This document shows, one piece after another, positions 1 to 7,779 of a DNA stretch of 64,000 nucleotides. Under the pieces are notes generated by a model. That model saw only the letters and a program-made list of their open reading frames with translations. It had not been told where the DNA came from and ran no database searches. Every line of letters begins with the position of its first letter. The stretch's first letter is position 1. Source of the stretch: Clostridiales bacterium UBA2432 (GTDB lineage Bacteria > Bacillota > Clostridia > Lachnospirales > Vallitaleaceae). Location of the stretch: positions 727 to 64,726 of the forward strand of contig DDQW01000074.1 in NCBI GenBank assembly GCA_002342805.1, given 5' to 3'. Position numbers and translations under genes: made by a program.

Positions 1-267
1 GCAGATTTTGACAATCCGGCAGGACTTCGTAAAGAAGGAAATAATTTGTTTACAGCCACCAGTAACTCCGGTGAGTTTGATGGAATTGGTATTGATATTT
101 CATCTAATGGTGGAGCAATTAATTCCGGAGTTTTGGAAATGTCAAATGTTGATTTATCAACAGAATTTACGGAGATGATTACAACACAACGTGGATTCCA
201 AGCAAATTCAAGGATTATTACATCCTCAGATGAAATGTTACAAGAGCTTGTAAACTTGAAGAGATAA
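1..267 (+). CDS. flgE: flagellar hook protein FlgE, C-terminal end (partial)
   Basis: The reading frame is open from the first base, so the gene starts upstream of the window; only the last 88 codons are present. The tail GVLEMSNVDLSTEFTEMI followed by QRGFQANSRII is the C-terminal helix signature shared by hook, rod and FlgK-type axial proteins. FlgE is favoured because the next genes are flbD, motA and motB, the usual order after flgE in Firmicutes. FlgE polymerises into the extracellular hook that joins the rod to the filament. FlgG-like paralogues share the same tail, so the exact paralogue rests on context. Confidence 0.88.
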   Translation, partial: ADFDNPAGLRKEGNNLFTATSNSGEFDGIGIDISSNGGAINSGVLEMSNVDLSTEFTEMITTQRGFQANSRIITSSDEMLQELVNLKR

Positions 268-286
268 TGATAAAATAAGATGATTG

Positions 287-311
287 TGGTGTCAGACGAT
301 GACTGGCACCA
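287..311 (+). other. intercistronic hairpin between flgE and flbD
   Basis: TGGTGTCAG (287-295) and CTGGCACCA (303-311) form a 9-bp stem with one G.U pair and a 7-nt loop. No T-run follows, so it is not a normal intrinsic terminator. It may stabilise or help process the polycistronic mRNA, or act as a weak terminator; this is inference. Confidence 0.5.
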
Positions 312-339
312 TAATTATACATAGATTGAAGGTGTTAAA

Positions 340-540
340 ATGATTTATATCACAAAATTTAATCATCAAAAAGTTTTGTTAAATAATGATTTGATTGAAC
401 AAGTAGAAGAAACACCGGATACAGTAATTACTTTGACGACGGGGAAGAAGCTAGTTGTCACAGAGTCAATGAGTGAAATTTATGAAAAAGTCATGAAGAG
501 TAAACAAATAGCAAGACAAGATGGGTTTATTACAGACTGA
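340..540 (+). CDS. flbD: FlbD/SwrD-type flagellar protein
   Basis: A 66-residue cytoplasmic protein beginning MIYITKFN and containing the pattern VEETPDTVITLTTGKKLVV, typical of the short FlbD (SwrD in Bacillus) family found between flgE and motA/fliL. In B. subtilis SwrD raises motor torque; the mechanism is not settled. A GAAGGTG ribosome site precedes the ATG. The position between flgE and the stator genes motA/motB fits a role linked to motor power. Family assignment is strong, the molecular role is known only from the relative. Confidence 0.9.
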   Translation: MIYITKFNHQKVLLNNDLIEQVEETPDTVITLTTGKKLVVTESMSEIYEKVMKSKQIARQDGFITD

Positions 541-568
541 CAAGAATACTTGACGTGAGGTGGAAATA

Positions 569-1372
569 GTGGATTTAGCAACTATAATCGGATTAGTTTT
601 AGGCGTTTTCTTCTTTCTCTTTTCTATCATAGTAGATAAGGGCGTAAGCGGAATAGCTGCTTTCTGGAATGTGCCGTCTGTAATGATAACAATTGGTGGT
701 ACAATTGCTTCAACGATGATCAACTTCCCTATGAACAAGTTTGTTGGTGCTCTAAAAGCATCAGCAATTGCATTCAAAGTCATTCTTATGAATGAAGGTG
801 AAGTCATCAAAGAGATTATTCGGCTATCGAATGTAGCTAGAAAAGAAGGGTTGCTTGCATTAGAAGAAGCAGCAGAGGCTATTGAAGATGACTTCTTGAA
901 AAAGGGTGTTCTTTTAATTGTTGACGGAACAGATCCTGAATTGGTTCGAAGTATATTGGAGACAGAATTAAGCTTTATAGAGACACGTCATCGAGATGTT
1001 CAAGGTGTATGGAGCCAGATGGGAGCATTAGCACCTGCTTGGGGTATGATAGGAACCTTAGTTGGGCTTATTAATATGTTAGGAAATCTTAATGATCCAT
1101 CATCGATTGGTCCCGCAATGGCAGTTGCGCTACTGACAACGATGTATGGTTCAATTATGGCGAATTTTATATGTATTCCATTTGCCGGTAAATTAGCCGT
1201 TCGAAGTAATGAGGAACTTTTAATGAAGGAAGTCATGATAGAAGGGCTACTATCGATTCAAGCTGGAGAAAATCCAAGAGTAATCGAAGAAAAATTAAAA
1301 GCTTTCTTATCACCGATACTTCGAGCATCCTTATCTGATCAAAATCCTGAAGGGGAAAGCGAAGGTGAATAA
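569..1372 (+). CDS. motA: flagellar motor stator protein MotA
   Basis: Stator channel subunit that couples ion flow to rotor movement, an inner-membrane protein of 267 residues. The GTG at 569 is chosen as start because GAGGTGG sits 5 nt upstream; a GTG at 560 lies inside that ribosome site. The protein starts MDLATIIGLVLG like other MotA proteins, has membrane segments near 4-22 and 30-50, a long cytoplasmic loop with charged residues, and a second hydrophobic pair containing GMIGTLVGLINML and the later MAVALLTTMYGS. It lies 3 nt before motB, so the two stator subunits are co-translated. Confidence 0.95.
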   Translation: MDLATIIGLVLGVFFFLFSIIVDKGVSGIAAFWNVPSVMITIGGTIASTMINFPMNKFVGALKASAIAFKVILMNEGEVIKEIIRLSNVARKEGLLALEEAAEAIEDDFLKKGVLLIVDGTDPELVRSILETELSFIETRHRDVQGVWSQMGALAPAWGMIGTLVGLINMLGNLNDPSSIGPAMAVALLTTMYGSIMANFICIPFAGKLAVRSNEELLMKEVMIEGLLSIQAGENPRVIEEKLKAFLSPILRASLSDQNPEGESEGE

Positions 1373-1375
1373 ATC

Positions 1376-2281
1376 ATGGCTAGAAAACAGCATACTGATG
1401 AAGGACCTCAAGGTGCACCTGCATGGATGTCTACATATGGTGATATGGTCACATTATTGTTATGTTTCTTTGTATTGTTATTTTCCATGTCAAGTGTTGA
1501 TATTGCAAAATTCAAAGCTGCAATGAGTTCATTCGCTGATCAAATAGATGTCTTACCTGGTGGTGAAGCATTAACCGAAGGAGAATTATTGAATAACGGA
1601 GTAACTCAGTTAAGTGATCTTCAGATTATCATTCAAGGAAATATGAACTTGAATCAAAATCAAGATAATACATTACCTGAGCAAGAAGATACGGATATTG
1701 AAATTGATGAAGAAAACATTGAAGAAAAAACCGAAGAATATATTCGGGCCGGTCAAATCGCAGAATCTATTGAGGAACAAATACGTAACGAAGGCTATAA
1801 TGCAGATGTTGTGGCTGTATCGTATACCTCAAATTATGTTAAATTGACCTTACAAGGTGAGTTTTTGTTTGATAGTAGTCGAGCAAATTTAAGAACTGAA
1901 GCGGTTAGTGCGATTGACGCTATTGCCAATACTTTAAAAAATCAAGAATATAGTAGTTATGATATTCAGATTGAAGGGCATACAGACAACTTGGATATAA
2001 ACAATGCACAGTTTCCAAATAACTGGATTTTATCGTCATATCGCGCATATGCGGTTTTAGAGGAACTCCTTGAGTCACATGATTTTGATCCCGAGAAAGT
2101 TGCGGCGACTGGATATGGAGAGTATCGACCGATTGCATCGAATGATACACTTGAAGGTAGAGCACAAAATCGTCGTGTCGAGATTAAAGTTGTTTTAGAT
2201 TCTAGAGAATTCCTCATCAGTGATTCGGATGAAGAAGAAACGTCAATTGGAGAAACAAGTGACAATGTGACGTCGGAGTAA
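1376..2281 (+). CDS. motB: flagellar motor stator protein MotB
   Basis: Partner of MotA that anchors the stator to peptidoglycan. The single N-terminal membrane helix contains YGDMVTLLLCFFVLLFS, with Asp23 as the expected ion-binding residue. A linker of acidic, Glu-rich sequence (about 75-125) leads into an OmpA-like peptidoglycan-binding domain (about 150-275) marked by GHTDN and NRRVEIKV. At 301 residues it is a normal length. The Cys-Phe-Phe pattern in the helix looks more like PomB/MotS (sodium-type) than E. coli MotB, but the coupling ion cannot be proven from sequence alone. Confidence 0.95.
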   Translation: MARKQHTDEGPQGAPAWMSTYGDMVTLLLCFFVLLFSMSSVDIAKFKAAMSSFADQIDVLPGGEALTEGELLNNGVTQLSDLQIIIQGNMNLNQNQDNTLPEQEDTDIEIDEENIEEKTEEYIRAGQIAESIEEQIRNEGYNADVVAVSYTSNYVKLTLQGEFLFDSSRANLRTEAVSAIDAIANTLKNQEYSSYDIQIEGHTDNLDINNAQFPNNWILSSYRAYAVLEELLESHDFDPEKVAATGYGEYRPIASNDTLEGRAQNRRVEIKVVLDSREFLISDSDEEETSIGETSDNVTSE

Positions 2282-2305
2282 AATGAGAAAGAATGGAGAA
2301 CGAAT

Positions 2306-2797
2306 ATGAGTAAGTTTTTACCAATCATTAATGTTGCTTTAACAGGAATCGTACTCGTAATTATGATTATTGTTTTAGTTCAGGTCGGAAGTATTCGATC
2401 AATTTTGATTCCCGAAACACAAAAAGATGAAAGCGGAGAAGTGGTTATACCATTGTCTCAGCTAGAAGAAGTAAATCTTGGCGAAGAGGATGACCAATTT
2501 ATTCTAAAATTGACGAATGAAGAAACTGGAAAAACAGCCAATGTCGTTTTAAAAGTGGGTGTTGCGATTGATACAAAACACAAAGGTGCTGAAGAATCTC
2601 GACAAATCTTAGCGAGTCAAGGAGGAATTATACGCGACCGTATTTATTCAATTCTTTCGAGTAAGGATTTGTCCTTTTATAAAGACCTATCAAAACAAGA
2701 GGAATTGAAAAAAGAGCTCGTGTTAAAATTTCAAGAGCTCATAGGCAATGAAGCTATAGTAGATGTATATTTCAATAATTTAATTGTTAGTGAATAA
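2306..2797 (+). CDS. fliL: flagellar basal body-associated protein FliL
   Basis: A single-pass inner-membrane protein of 163 residues with a hydrophobic helix at about 8-30 and an extracytoplasmic domain ending in a beta-rich FliL fold (FNNLIVSE at the C-terminus). FliL surrounds or supports the stator and increases its stability or torque. A GGAG site lies upstream of the ATG. It stands between motB and fliM, the standard location. Sequence conservation in this family is low, so the call rests on size, topology and gene order together. Confidence 0.92.
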   Translation: MSKFLPIINVALTGIVLVIMIIVLVQVGSIRSILIPETQKDESGEVVIPLSQLEEVNLGEEDDQFILKLTNEETGKTANVVLKVGVAIDTKHKGAEESRQILASQGGIIRDRIYSILSSKDLSFYKDLSKQEELKKELVLKFQELIGNEAIVDVYFNNLIVSE

Positions 2798-2834
2798 AAC
2801 TATTATTTGATTATATTCGGCAGGAGGTGAGGAT

Positions 2835-3821
2835 ATGGGTGAGGTATTATCTCAAAACGAGATAGACCAATTGCTTAATGCGTTAAATACCGGTGAATTA
2901 GACGTTGAAGAATACAAGTCAAGTTCAAAAGAAAAACAAGTCAAAGATTATGATTTTGCTAGACCGAGTAAGTTCGCAAAAGAGCATTTACGAACATTAG
3001 AAATTATTTTTGAACATTATGCCAGACTCGTATCAACAACGTTGCCTGCCTACATGCGAAACTCATGTCAAGTTGATGTGATTAACTCGGAGGCGGTTGC
3101 ATATTCGGAGTTTTCGAACGCATTATCGAATCCGATTCTTTTAGGAATTGTTGATTTTTATCCTTTAAAAGGTAATGTTGTTCTGGACATGAGTGTTGAT
3201 ATTGGATACTCAATTGTGGACAGATTACTTGGCGGAAAAGGTGAAGCGTTAGATAAAGCGAGAGATTTTTCTGAAATTGAACTAGCAATTATTGAAAAAA
3301 TCATGAATATCTTGGTAGAACAATTAATCGATCCCTGGAAAAATGTTGTTGAACTTGATCCGAGACTTGAACAGATCGAAACAAATTCTCAATTTGCACA
3401 AATTATTGCACCGAACGAAATTATTGCACTAATTACACTCAATCTTAGAATTGGCAAGGTTGAAGGATTGTTAAATGTGTGTATTCCATATATGAGCGTT
3501 GAACCCATAATGGATAAATTAAATACGAAATATTGGTTTTCTTCATTACAAGAATCTGATGAAGAAACGTATTCTGATATTATTGAACATCAAATATCAA
3601 AAACTCAGATTCCAATTAGTGCCATATTAGGTAAAAGTCAAATTACAGTGGATGATTTTATCAATCTTCAGTATGGTGATATCATTAAACTAGATACAAA
3701 AGTTACAGATGAAATTGATGTGTTAGTTGGAAATATTAAGAAATTTAAAGGAAACCCTGGTGTGTTTGAGAAAAATAATGCAATTAAAGTTTCACAAATT
3801 ATTAGAGAGGAGGACGATTAG
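2835..3821 (+). CDS. fliM: flagellar motor switch protein FliM
   Basis: C-ring switch protein of 328 residues that binds phosphorylated CheY and sets rotation direction. The N-terminal EVLSQNEIDQLLNAL peptide is the CheY-P docking segment; the middle domain (about 45-235) has the CheC/FliM fold including SQFAQIIAPNEII; the C-terminal SpoA domain (about 250-325) ends VSQIIREEDD. A strong AGGAGGTGAGG ribosome site precedes the ATG. The stop codon directly abuts the start of fliY, so both switch proteins should be made in step. Confidence 0.97.
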   Translation: MGEVLSQNEIDQLLNALNTGELDVEEYKSSSKEKQVKDYDFARPSKFAKEHLRTLEIIFEHYARLVSTTLPAYMRNSCQVDVINSEAVAYSEFSNALSNPILLGIVDFYPLKGNVVLDMSVDIGYSIVDRLLGGKGEALDKARDFSEIELAIIEKIMNILVEQLIDPWKNVVELDPRLEQIETNSQFAQIIAPNEIIALITLNLRIGKVEGLLNVCIPYMSVEPIMDKLNTKYWFSSLQESDEETYSDIIEHQISKTQIPISAILGKSQITVDDFINLQYGDIIKLDTKVTDEIDVLVGNIKKFKGNPGVFEKNNAIKVSQIIREEDD

Positions 3822-5009
3822 ATGGATGATATGTTATCTCAAGAGGAAATAAACGCTTTATTGAATGGACTTGATTCTGATGATTCGGATTCGTCCGATA
3901 CAGGTTCAGAAGAATTAGTTTCTGATGAAGAAAAAGATGCCATAGGTGAGGTTTCAAATATTAGCATGGGAACAGCAGCTACAACCTTATATTCATTAGT
4001 GAATCAAAAGGTTTTGATTACGACGCCCAAGGTAAGGACACTACGATGGGAAGACTTTGTTGAGCAATATGAAACGCCTTGTGTTGCTGTTCAAATCGTT
4101 TACAAAGAAGGTCTAGAAGGAACAAACTTACTCATCTTAAAGGAAAATGATGTGAAAATCATCGCAGATTTGATGATGGGTGGGGATGGTTCAGCACCGG
4201 ACGAAGAAATTAACGATTTGCACCTAAGTGCAATCGGCGAAGCTATGAATCAAATGATTGGTTCTGCAGCAACATCCATGTCGTCTATGTTTAAGAAAAA
4301 AATTGATATTCAACCACCTTCTTCATCACATATAAATTTAAATGAACCCTTTGATCCAATCGAAGTCGCTGAATTTTTAACAGAGTCGTTTATTCAGGTT
4401 TCTTTTCGGCTTCAAATTGGAGACTTAGTTGATAGTGAAATTATGCAATTGTATCCTATTGATTTTGCTCAAGATATTTATAAAGAATTTATGAATACAA
4501 GTGAAGAAGTGATTGAAAAGAAAGCAGAAACAGTGAATGCACCACAGCAGCAACAACCACCACAACAGCAACAACCACCACAACAACAGGTTGATATGAA
4601 TATGTATACTCAAAATCAAGGTATGCCAATGCAAGGACAAGGAATGCCAATGTATAATCAACAAGGGACACCTATGCAAAATCAACCTATGCCAAATAGG
4701 AACATTGAAGTTCAACAAGCACAATTTCAACAATTTGATGTGGGTAGTGTCATGCAACAAAAAGAAAATATTGATTTGATTATGGATGTTCAACTCGAAG
4801 TCACAGTAGAGCTAGGACGTACACATCGATCAATTAAAGATATTCTTGAGTTTGCACCGGGAACAATCATTGAATTGAATAAATTATCCGGAGAACCAGT
4901 GGATGTATTGGTTAATGGTAAAATTGTTGCAAAAGGTGAAGTAGTGGTTATTGATGAAAACTTTAGTATTCGAGTGACCGAAATTATGAAGGGTAAAACT
5001 ATACTGTGA
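3822..5009 (+). CDS. fliY: flagellar motor switch phosphatase FliY
   Basis: A CheC-FliN fusion of 395 residues, the Gram-positive C-ring protein that also dephosphorylates CheY-P. The N-terminal MLSQEEINALLNGL mirrors the CheY-P binding peptide of FliM. Two phosphatase E-x-x-N sites are visible: IGEVSNISMGTAATTL and IGEAMNQMIGSAATSM. The C-terminal SpoA/FliN domain (about 315-395) contains VELGRTHRSIKDIL. In between lies an unusual linker: a Gln/Pro block near residues 240-257 followed by a Met/Gln/Pro/Asn-rich stretch to about 292. It starts at the base after the fliM stop, with the AGAGGAGG site inside fliM. Confidence 0.97.
   Translation: MDDMLSQEEINALLNGLDSDDSDSSDTGSEELVSDEEKDAIGEVSNISMGTAATTLYSLVNQKVLITTPKVRTLRWEDFVEQYETPCVAVQIVYKEGLEGTNLLILKENDVKIIADLMMGGDGSAPDEEINDLHLSAIGEAMNQMIGSAATSMSSMFKKKIDIQPPSSSHINLNEPFDPIEVAEFLTESFIQVSFRLQIGDLVDSEIMQLYPIDFAQDIYKEFMNTSEEVIEKKAETVNAPQQQQPPQQQQPPQQQVDMNMYTQNQGMPMQGQGMPMYNQQGTPMQNQPMPNRNIEVQQAQFQQFDVGSVMQQKENIDLIMDVQLEVTVELGRTHRSIKDILEFAPGTIIELNKLSGEPVDVLVNGKIVAKGEVVVIDENFSIRVTEIMKGKTIL
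4543..4590 (+). repeat. 18-bp in-frame tandem repeat inside fliY
   Basis: Two near-identical 18-bp units (4543-4560 and 4561-4578, one base different) plus a partial third copy encode the Gln/Pro block of the FliY linker. Copy changes would keep the frame and alter linker length. Confidence 0.85.
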
Positions 5010-5098
5010 TAATAATGCATGGATATGAAGAAAATGTCGTGAAATCTTCACAAAAATACGGCATAGAACAAAAAGTGTATGATTAATCATAGGATATA

Positions 5099-5107
5099 TG
5101 CTATAAT
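5099..5107 (+). promoter_or_regulatory. extended -10 promoter for cheY
   Basis: TATAAT at 5102-5107 is preceded by TG at 5099-5100 with one base between, the extended -10 arrangement of SigA promoters. No good -35 box is seen about 17 nt upstream. It lies in the 133-bp gap after fliY, the widest gap in the flagellar operon, and would give cheY and the downstream export genes extra transcription. Confidence 0.55.
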
Positions 5108-5142
5108 AAAAAACAAATACAACATTGATAAGGAGCGATAAA

Positions 5143-5508
5143 ATGGCGGGTAAAAATATACTAATTGTTGATGATGCAGCCTTTATGCGAATGATGATCA
5201 AGGATATATTAGGAAAAAATGGGTATAATGTTATAGGAGAGGCTGAGAATGGTGTTAAAGCTGTTGAAAAATTTTCTGAGTTAGCACCGGATTTAGTTAT
5301 CATGGATATTACAATGCCGGAAATGGATGGTATTGAGGCGGTTAAAGCGATTCGAGGCATTAAGAGTAATGCAGATATCATTATGTGTTCTGCAATGGGA
5401 CAACAAGCGATGGTTATTGAATCTATTCAAGCAGGGGCAAAAGATTTCATTGTTAAACCTTTCCAGGCAGAACGCGTTATAGAAGCTGTATCAAAAGTAA
5501 TCGGATAG
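5143..5508 (+). CDS. cheY: chemotaxis response regulator CheY
   Basis: Single-domain receiver of 121 residues; when phosphorylated by CheA it binds FliM/FliY and changes motor rotation. Visible residues are the acidic pair Asp10-Asp11, the phospho-acceptor Asp55 in LVIMDITMPEMDG, the switch Ser in MCSAMGQQ and the conserved Lys in DFIVKPF. The ATG at 5143 is chosen because AAGGAGCG sits just upstream; an in-frame TTG at 5125 lies before that ribosome site. Its position beside fliY, its phosphatase, matches other Firmicutes. Confidence 0.96.
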   Translation: MAGKNILIVDDAAFMRMMIKDILGKNGYNVIGEAENGVKAVEKFSELAPDLVIMDITMPEMDGIEAVKAIRGIKSNADIIMCSAMGQQAMVIESIQAGAKDFIVKPFQAERVIEAVSKVIG

Positions 5509-5514
5509 TGTTTT

Positions 5515-5928
5515 ATGACGAATGTAGGTTTACTTGTATTGGGAGAACGTGATTCGTTAGAAATGCTATTTTTATTGATTTTATTTTTAGTCATAATAAT
5601 AGCTGCTTACTATGTCACGTATGTCATTGCGCGTGTTCAAAAAGGTACTAAGACAAATAAGAACCTTGAGATTATTGAAGTTATATCTTTAGGTCAGTCG
5701 AAATACCTAGAGTTGATTCGGATTGGAACTCAATATGTTGTTGTGAGTGTAACAAAACAACATATTGAGACTATTTTGACATTAACCGAGGAAGAATTGT
5801 TGATATTAGATGATCATCAAAAGCAGAAAATACTCCCTTTCCAACAAATTCTTGAAAAATATAGGTCAGGTAAAGAAAAGGATGAAAAGGATTGTGGAGA
5901 CGAGAAAAACGAAACAAATAATAAGTAA
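5515..5928 (+). CDS. fliO: flagellar export apparatus protein FliO
   Basis: A 137-residue protein with one membrane helix at about 16-38 and a basic cytoplasmic domain, matching the FliO/FliZ family. FliO is a chaperone for assembly of the FliP pore in the flagellar type III export gate. Its cytoplasmic part IIEVISLGQSKYLELIRIG is the recognisable region of the family. It begins 6 nt after cheY and its 3-prime end overlaps the likely start of fliP by 47 nt. FliO varies greatly between species, so the name depends partly on position before fliP. Confidence 0.88.
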   Translation: MTNVGLLVLGERDSLEMLFLLILFLVIIIAAYYVTYVIARVQKGTKTNKNLEIIEVISLGQSKYLELIRIGTQYVVVSVTKQHIETILTLTEEELLILDDHQKQKILPFQQILEKYRSGKEKDEKDCGDEKNETNNK

Positions 5929-6697
5929 ATATAGATTGGTATTATTATTTATAGTATTTGCGCTTGTATGGTACAATTTTGCTATGACTCCAATCATGGC
6001 AGTAGATACCCAACAAACACCTATTCCTTTTTCTGTGGATTTGAATTTATCTGCAACAGAAGAGGCGAGTGATGTTGTAAGCAGTCTGCAGATACTTTTT
6101 ATTTTGACTATTATTGCGCTGGCGCCATCAATATTAATTATGATGACGTCTTTTACACGTATTATCGTAGTTTTGCATTTTATACGAAGCGCATTAGGTA
6201 CTCAACAAACACCTCCAAACCAAATACTTATTGGTTTAGCATTATTTATTACTTTTTTTATTATGTCGCCGGTCATCACAGATATTAATGAAAATGCACT
6301 ACAGCCTTATTCGGCAGGTGAGATCAACCAAGCAGAAGCTATTGAACGTGGCATGGATCCCCTTCGAGAATTTATGATTGGCCAAGTGAATGATAAAGAT
6401 TTGAACTTATTTCTAAATATTGCAGAAGTCGAATCGATTGAATCCTATGATGAAATACCAACCGAAGTATTAATTCCTGCTTTCATAATCAGTGAATTAC
6501 GGACAGCTTTTATTATCGGATTTATGATTTATATACCTTTTATTATTGTAGATATGGTTGTAGCATCGACATTGATGTCGATGGGGATGATGATGTTACC
6601 ACCAGTTATGATATCTCTTCCCTTTAAATTATTGCTATTTGTTGCGGCAGATGGGTGGACACTCATCATAAAAGAACTTGTCGACTCGTTTTATTGA
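5882..6697 (+). CDS. fliP: flagellar export gate protein FliP
   Basis: Core subunit of the type III export pore, 271 residues, inner membrane. The ATG at 5882 is preferred: it gives a basic N-terminus and a signal-like helix (LVLLFIVFALVWYNF), whereas an ATG at 5810 would add 24 poorly hydrophobic residues deep inside fliO. Family signatures include LAPSILIMMTSFTRIIVVL, QTPPNQILIGLALF and the C-terminal SMGMMMLPPVMISLPFKLL. The start overlaps fliO by 47 nt, suggesting translational coupling. fliQ follows after a 14-nt gap. Confidence 0.95.
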   Translation: MKRIVETRKTKQIISKYRLVLLFIVFALVWYNFAMTPIMAVDTQQTPIPFSVDLNLSATEEASDVVSSLQILFILTIIALAPSILIMMTSFTRIIVVLHFIRSALGTQQTPPNQILIGLALFITFFIMSPVITDINENALQPYSAGEINQAEAIERGMDPLREFMIGQVNDKDLNLFLNIAEVESIESYDEIPTEVLIPAFIISELRTAFIIGFMIYIPFIIVDMVVASTLMSMGMMMLPPVMISLPFKLLLFVAADGWTLIIKELVDSFY

Positions 6698-6711
6698 GAA
6701 AGGGGCTTATG

Positions 6712-6981
6712 ATGACAGGAGAAATGATTTCAGATTTTGCTAGAGAGGCTATTTTTACAACGATTATAGCAGCATTACCTTTAGTGTTAATAGCTTTAAT
6801 AGTTGGATTATTGGTCAGTGTATTTCAAACGATTACATCAATCCAAGAGCAGACATTAGCTTTTGTTCCGAAGATATTAGCCGTTTTTTTAGGTGTTATT
6901 ATTTTTGGACCATTTATGGGGAGGCAAATATTGGATTTTTTTATCAATACAATTACGAGTATTAATCAATTTATTCGATAA
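6712..6981 (+). CDS. fliQ: flagellar export gate protein FliQ
   Basis: An 89-residue double-pass membrane protein, the usual FliQ length, forming the export gate with FliP and FliR. The motif VGLLVSVFQTITSIQEQTL followed by FVPKILAV is diagnostic. Two ATG codons lie in tandem at 6709 and 6712; the second gives better spacing from AAAGGGG. An in-frame extension back to 6655 would overlap fliP and is unlikely. It sits between fliP and fliR as in nearly all flagellar clusters. Confidence 0.95.
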   Translation: MTGEMISDFAREAIFTTIIAALPLVLIALIVGLLVSVFQTITSIQEQTLAFVPKILAVFLGVIIFGPFMGRQILDFFINTITSINQFIR

Positions 6982-6993
6982 GTGGTGTAAATT

Positions 6994-7779
6994 ATGGAAC
7001 TTATTTTAGGTAATCCCTTTACATATTTAGATACCCTTTTACTTATATTCGTTCGAACAATGAGTATGATGATTATAATGCCCTTTTTAAGTAATCGCGG
7101 GATACCAAATATTGCTAAGATTGGTATGGGCTTCTTTTTTTCTTTAATTATAATTAATTTAATCACACCATTAACTGATACAAGGAGTATATTGCTTATT
7201 GATTATGCAATCTTAGTTATAAAAGAATTTATTACCGGATGGATGTTGGGATTTGGAGTTTATATTGTTTTTGCAATATTAACCTTAGCGGGACAATTTA
7301 TTGATTATCAAATCGGATTTTCAATGGTTAATGTATTTGACCCATTAAGTCAAACACAAATCACGATTACCGGTAACTTTTATTACTTTACTTTTTTATT
7401 AATTTTCTTGGCAACACGCAGCTATGGATATATATTTCGTGCATTAAAAACAAGTTATCAATTTATTCCGATAGGGAAGTTATCGCCAAGCAACTATTTA
7501 TATGATTCTTTGATTGAGTATTTTAATACGTTTTTTTTATTGGCGTTACAAGTTGCAGCACCGATATTTTTTGTTATGCTAGTCACAAACGTTGTATTAG
7601 GAATTTTGGCCAGGGCAGTCCCACAGTTAAATATGTTTGTTATTGGTTTTCCGATTAAAATCATTTTAGGCCTATTTATACTTTATTTTACAATGGCACT
7701 TTTTGATAATGTTGCTGAAATAATCATTCGTGAACTAAAAATCATGATGGATATGTTGATTCGAGGGATGGCGCCATGA
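6994..7779 (+). CDS. fliR: flagellar export gate protein FliR
   Basis: A 261-residue polytopic membrane protein with about six helices, the third pore subunit of the flagellar export gate. The N-terminal LIFVRTMSMMIIMPFLSNRG and the segment IDYQIGFSMVNVFDP match FliR, and PQLNMFVIGFPIKI is its usual late motif. The ATG follows AAGTGGTG. The last 4 nt overlap the start of flhB (ATGA), a tight coupling that fits the FliR-FlhB interaction; in some clostridia the two are fused, but here they are separate. Confidence 0.96.
   Translation: MELILGNPFTYLDTLLLIFVRTMSMMIIMPFLSNRGIPNIAKIGMGFFFSLIIINLITPLTDTRSILLIDYAILVIKEFITGWMLGFGVYIVFAILTLAGQFIDYQIGFSMVNVFDPLSQTQITITGNFYYFTFLLIFLATRSYGYIFRALKTSYQFIPIGKLSPSNYLYDSLIEYFNTFFLLALQVAAPIFFVMLVTNVVLGILARAVPQLNMFVIGFPIKIILGLFILYFTMALFDNVAEIIIRELKIMMDMLIRGMAP

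Noticed and set aside
4425..4793. Minus-strand open frames opposite fliY, one with a Val-rich run
   Set aside because: They are the antisense of the Gln/Pro repeat; no ribosome site and no recognisable domain. fliY on the + strand is certain.
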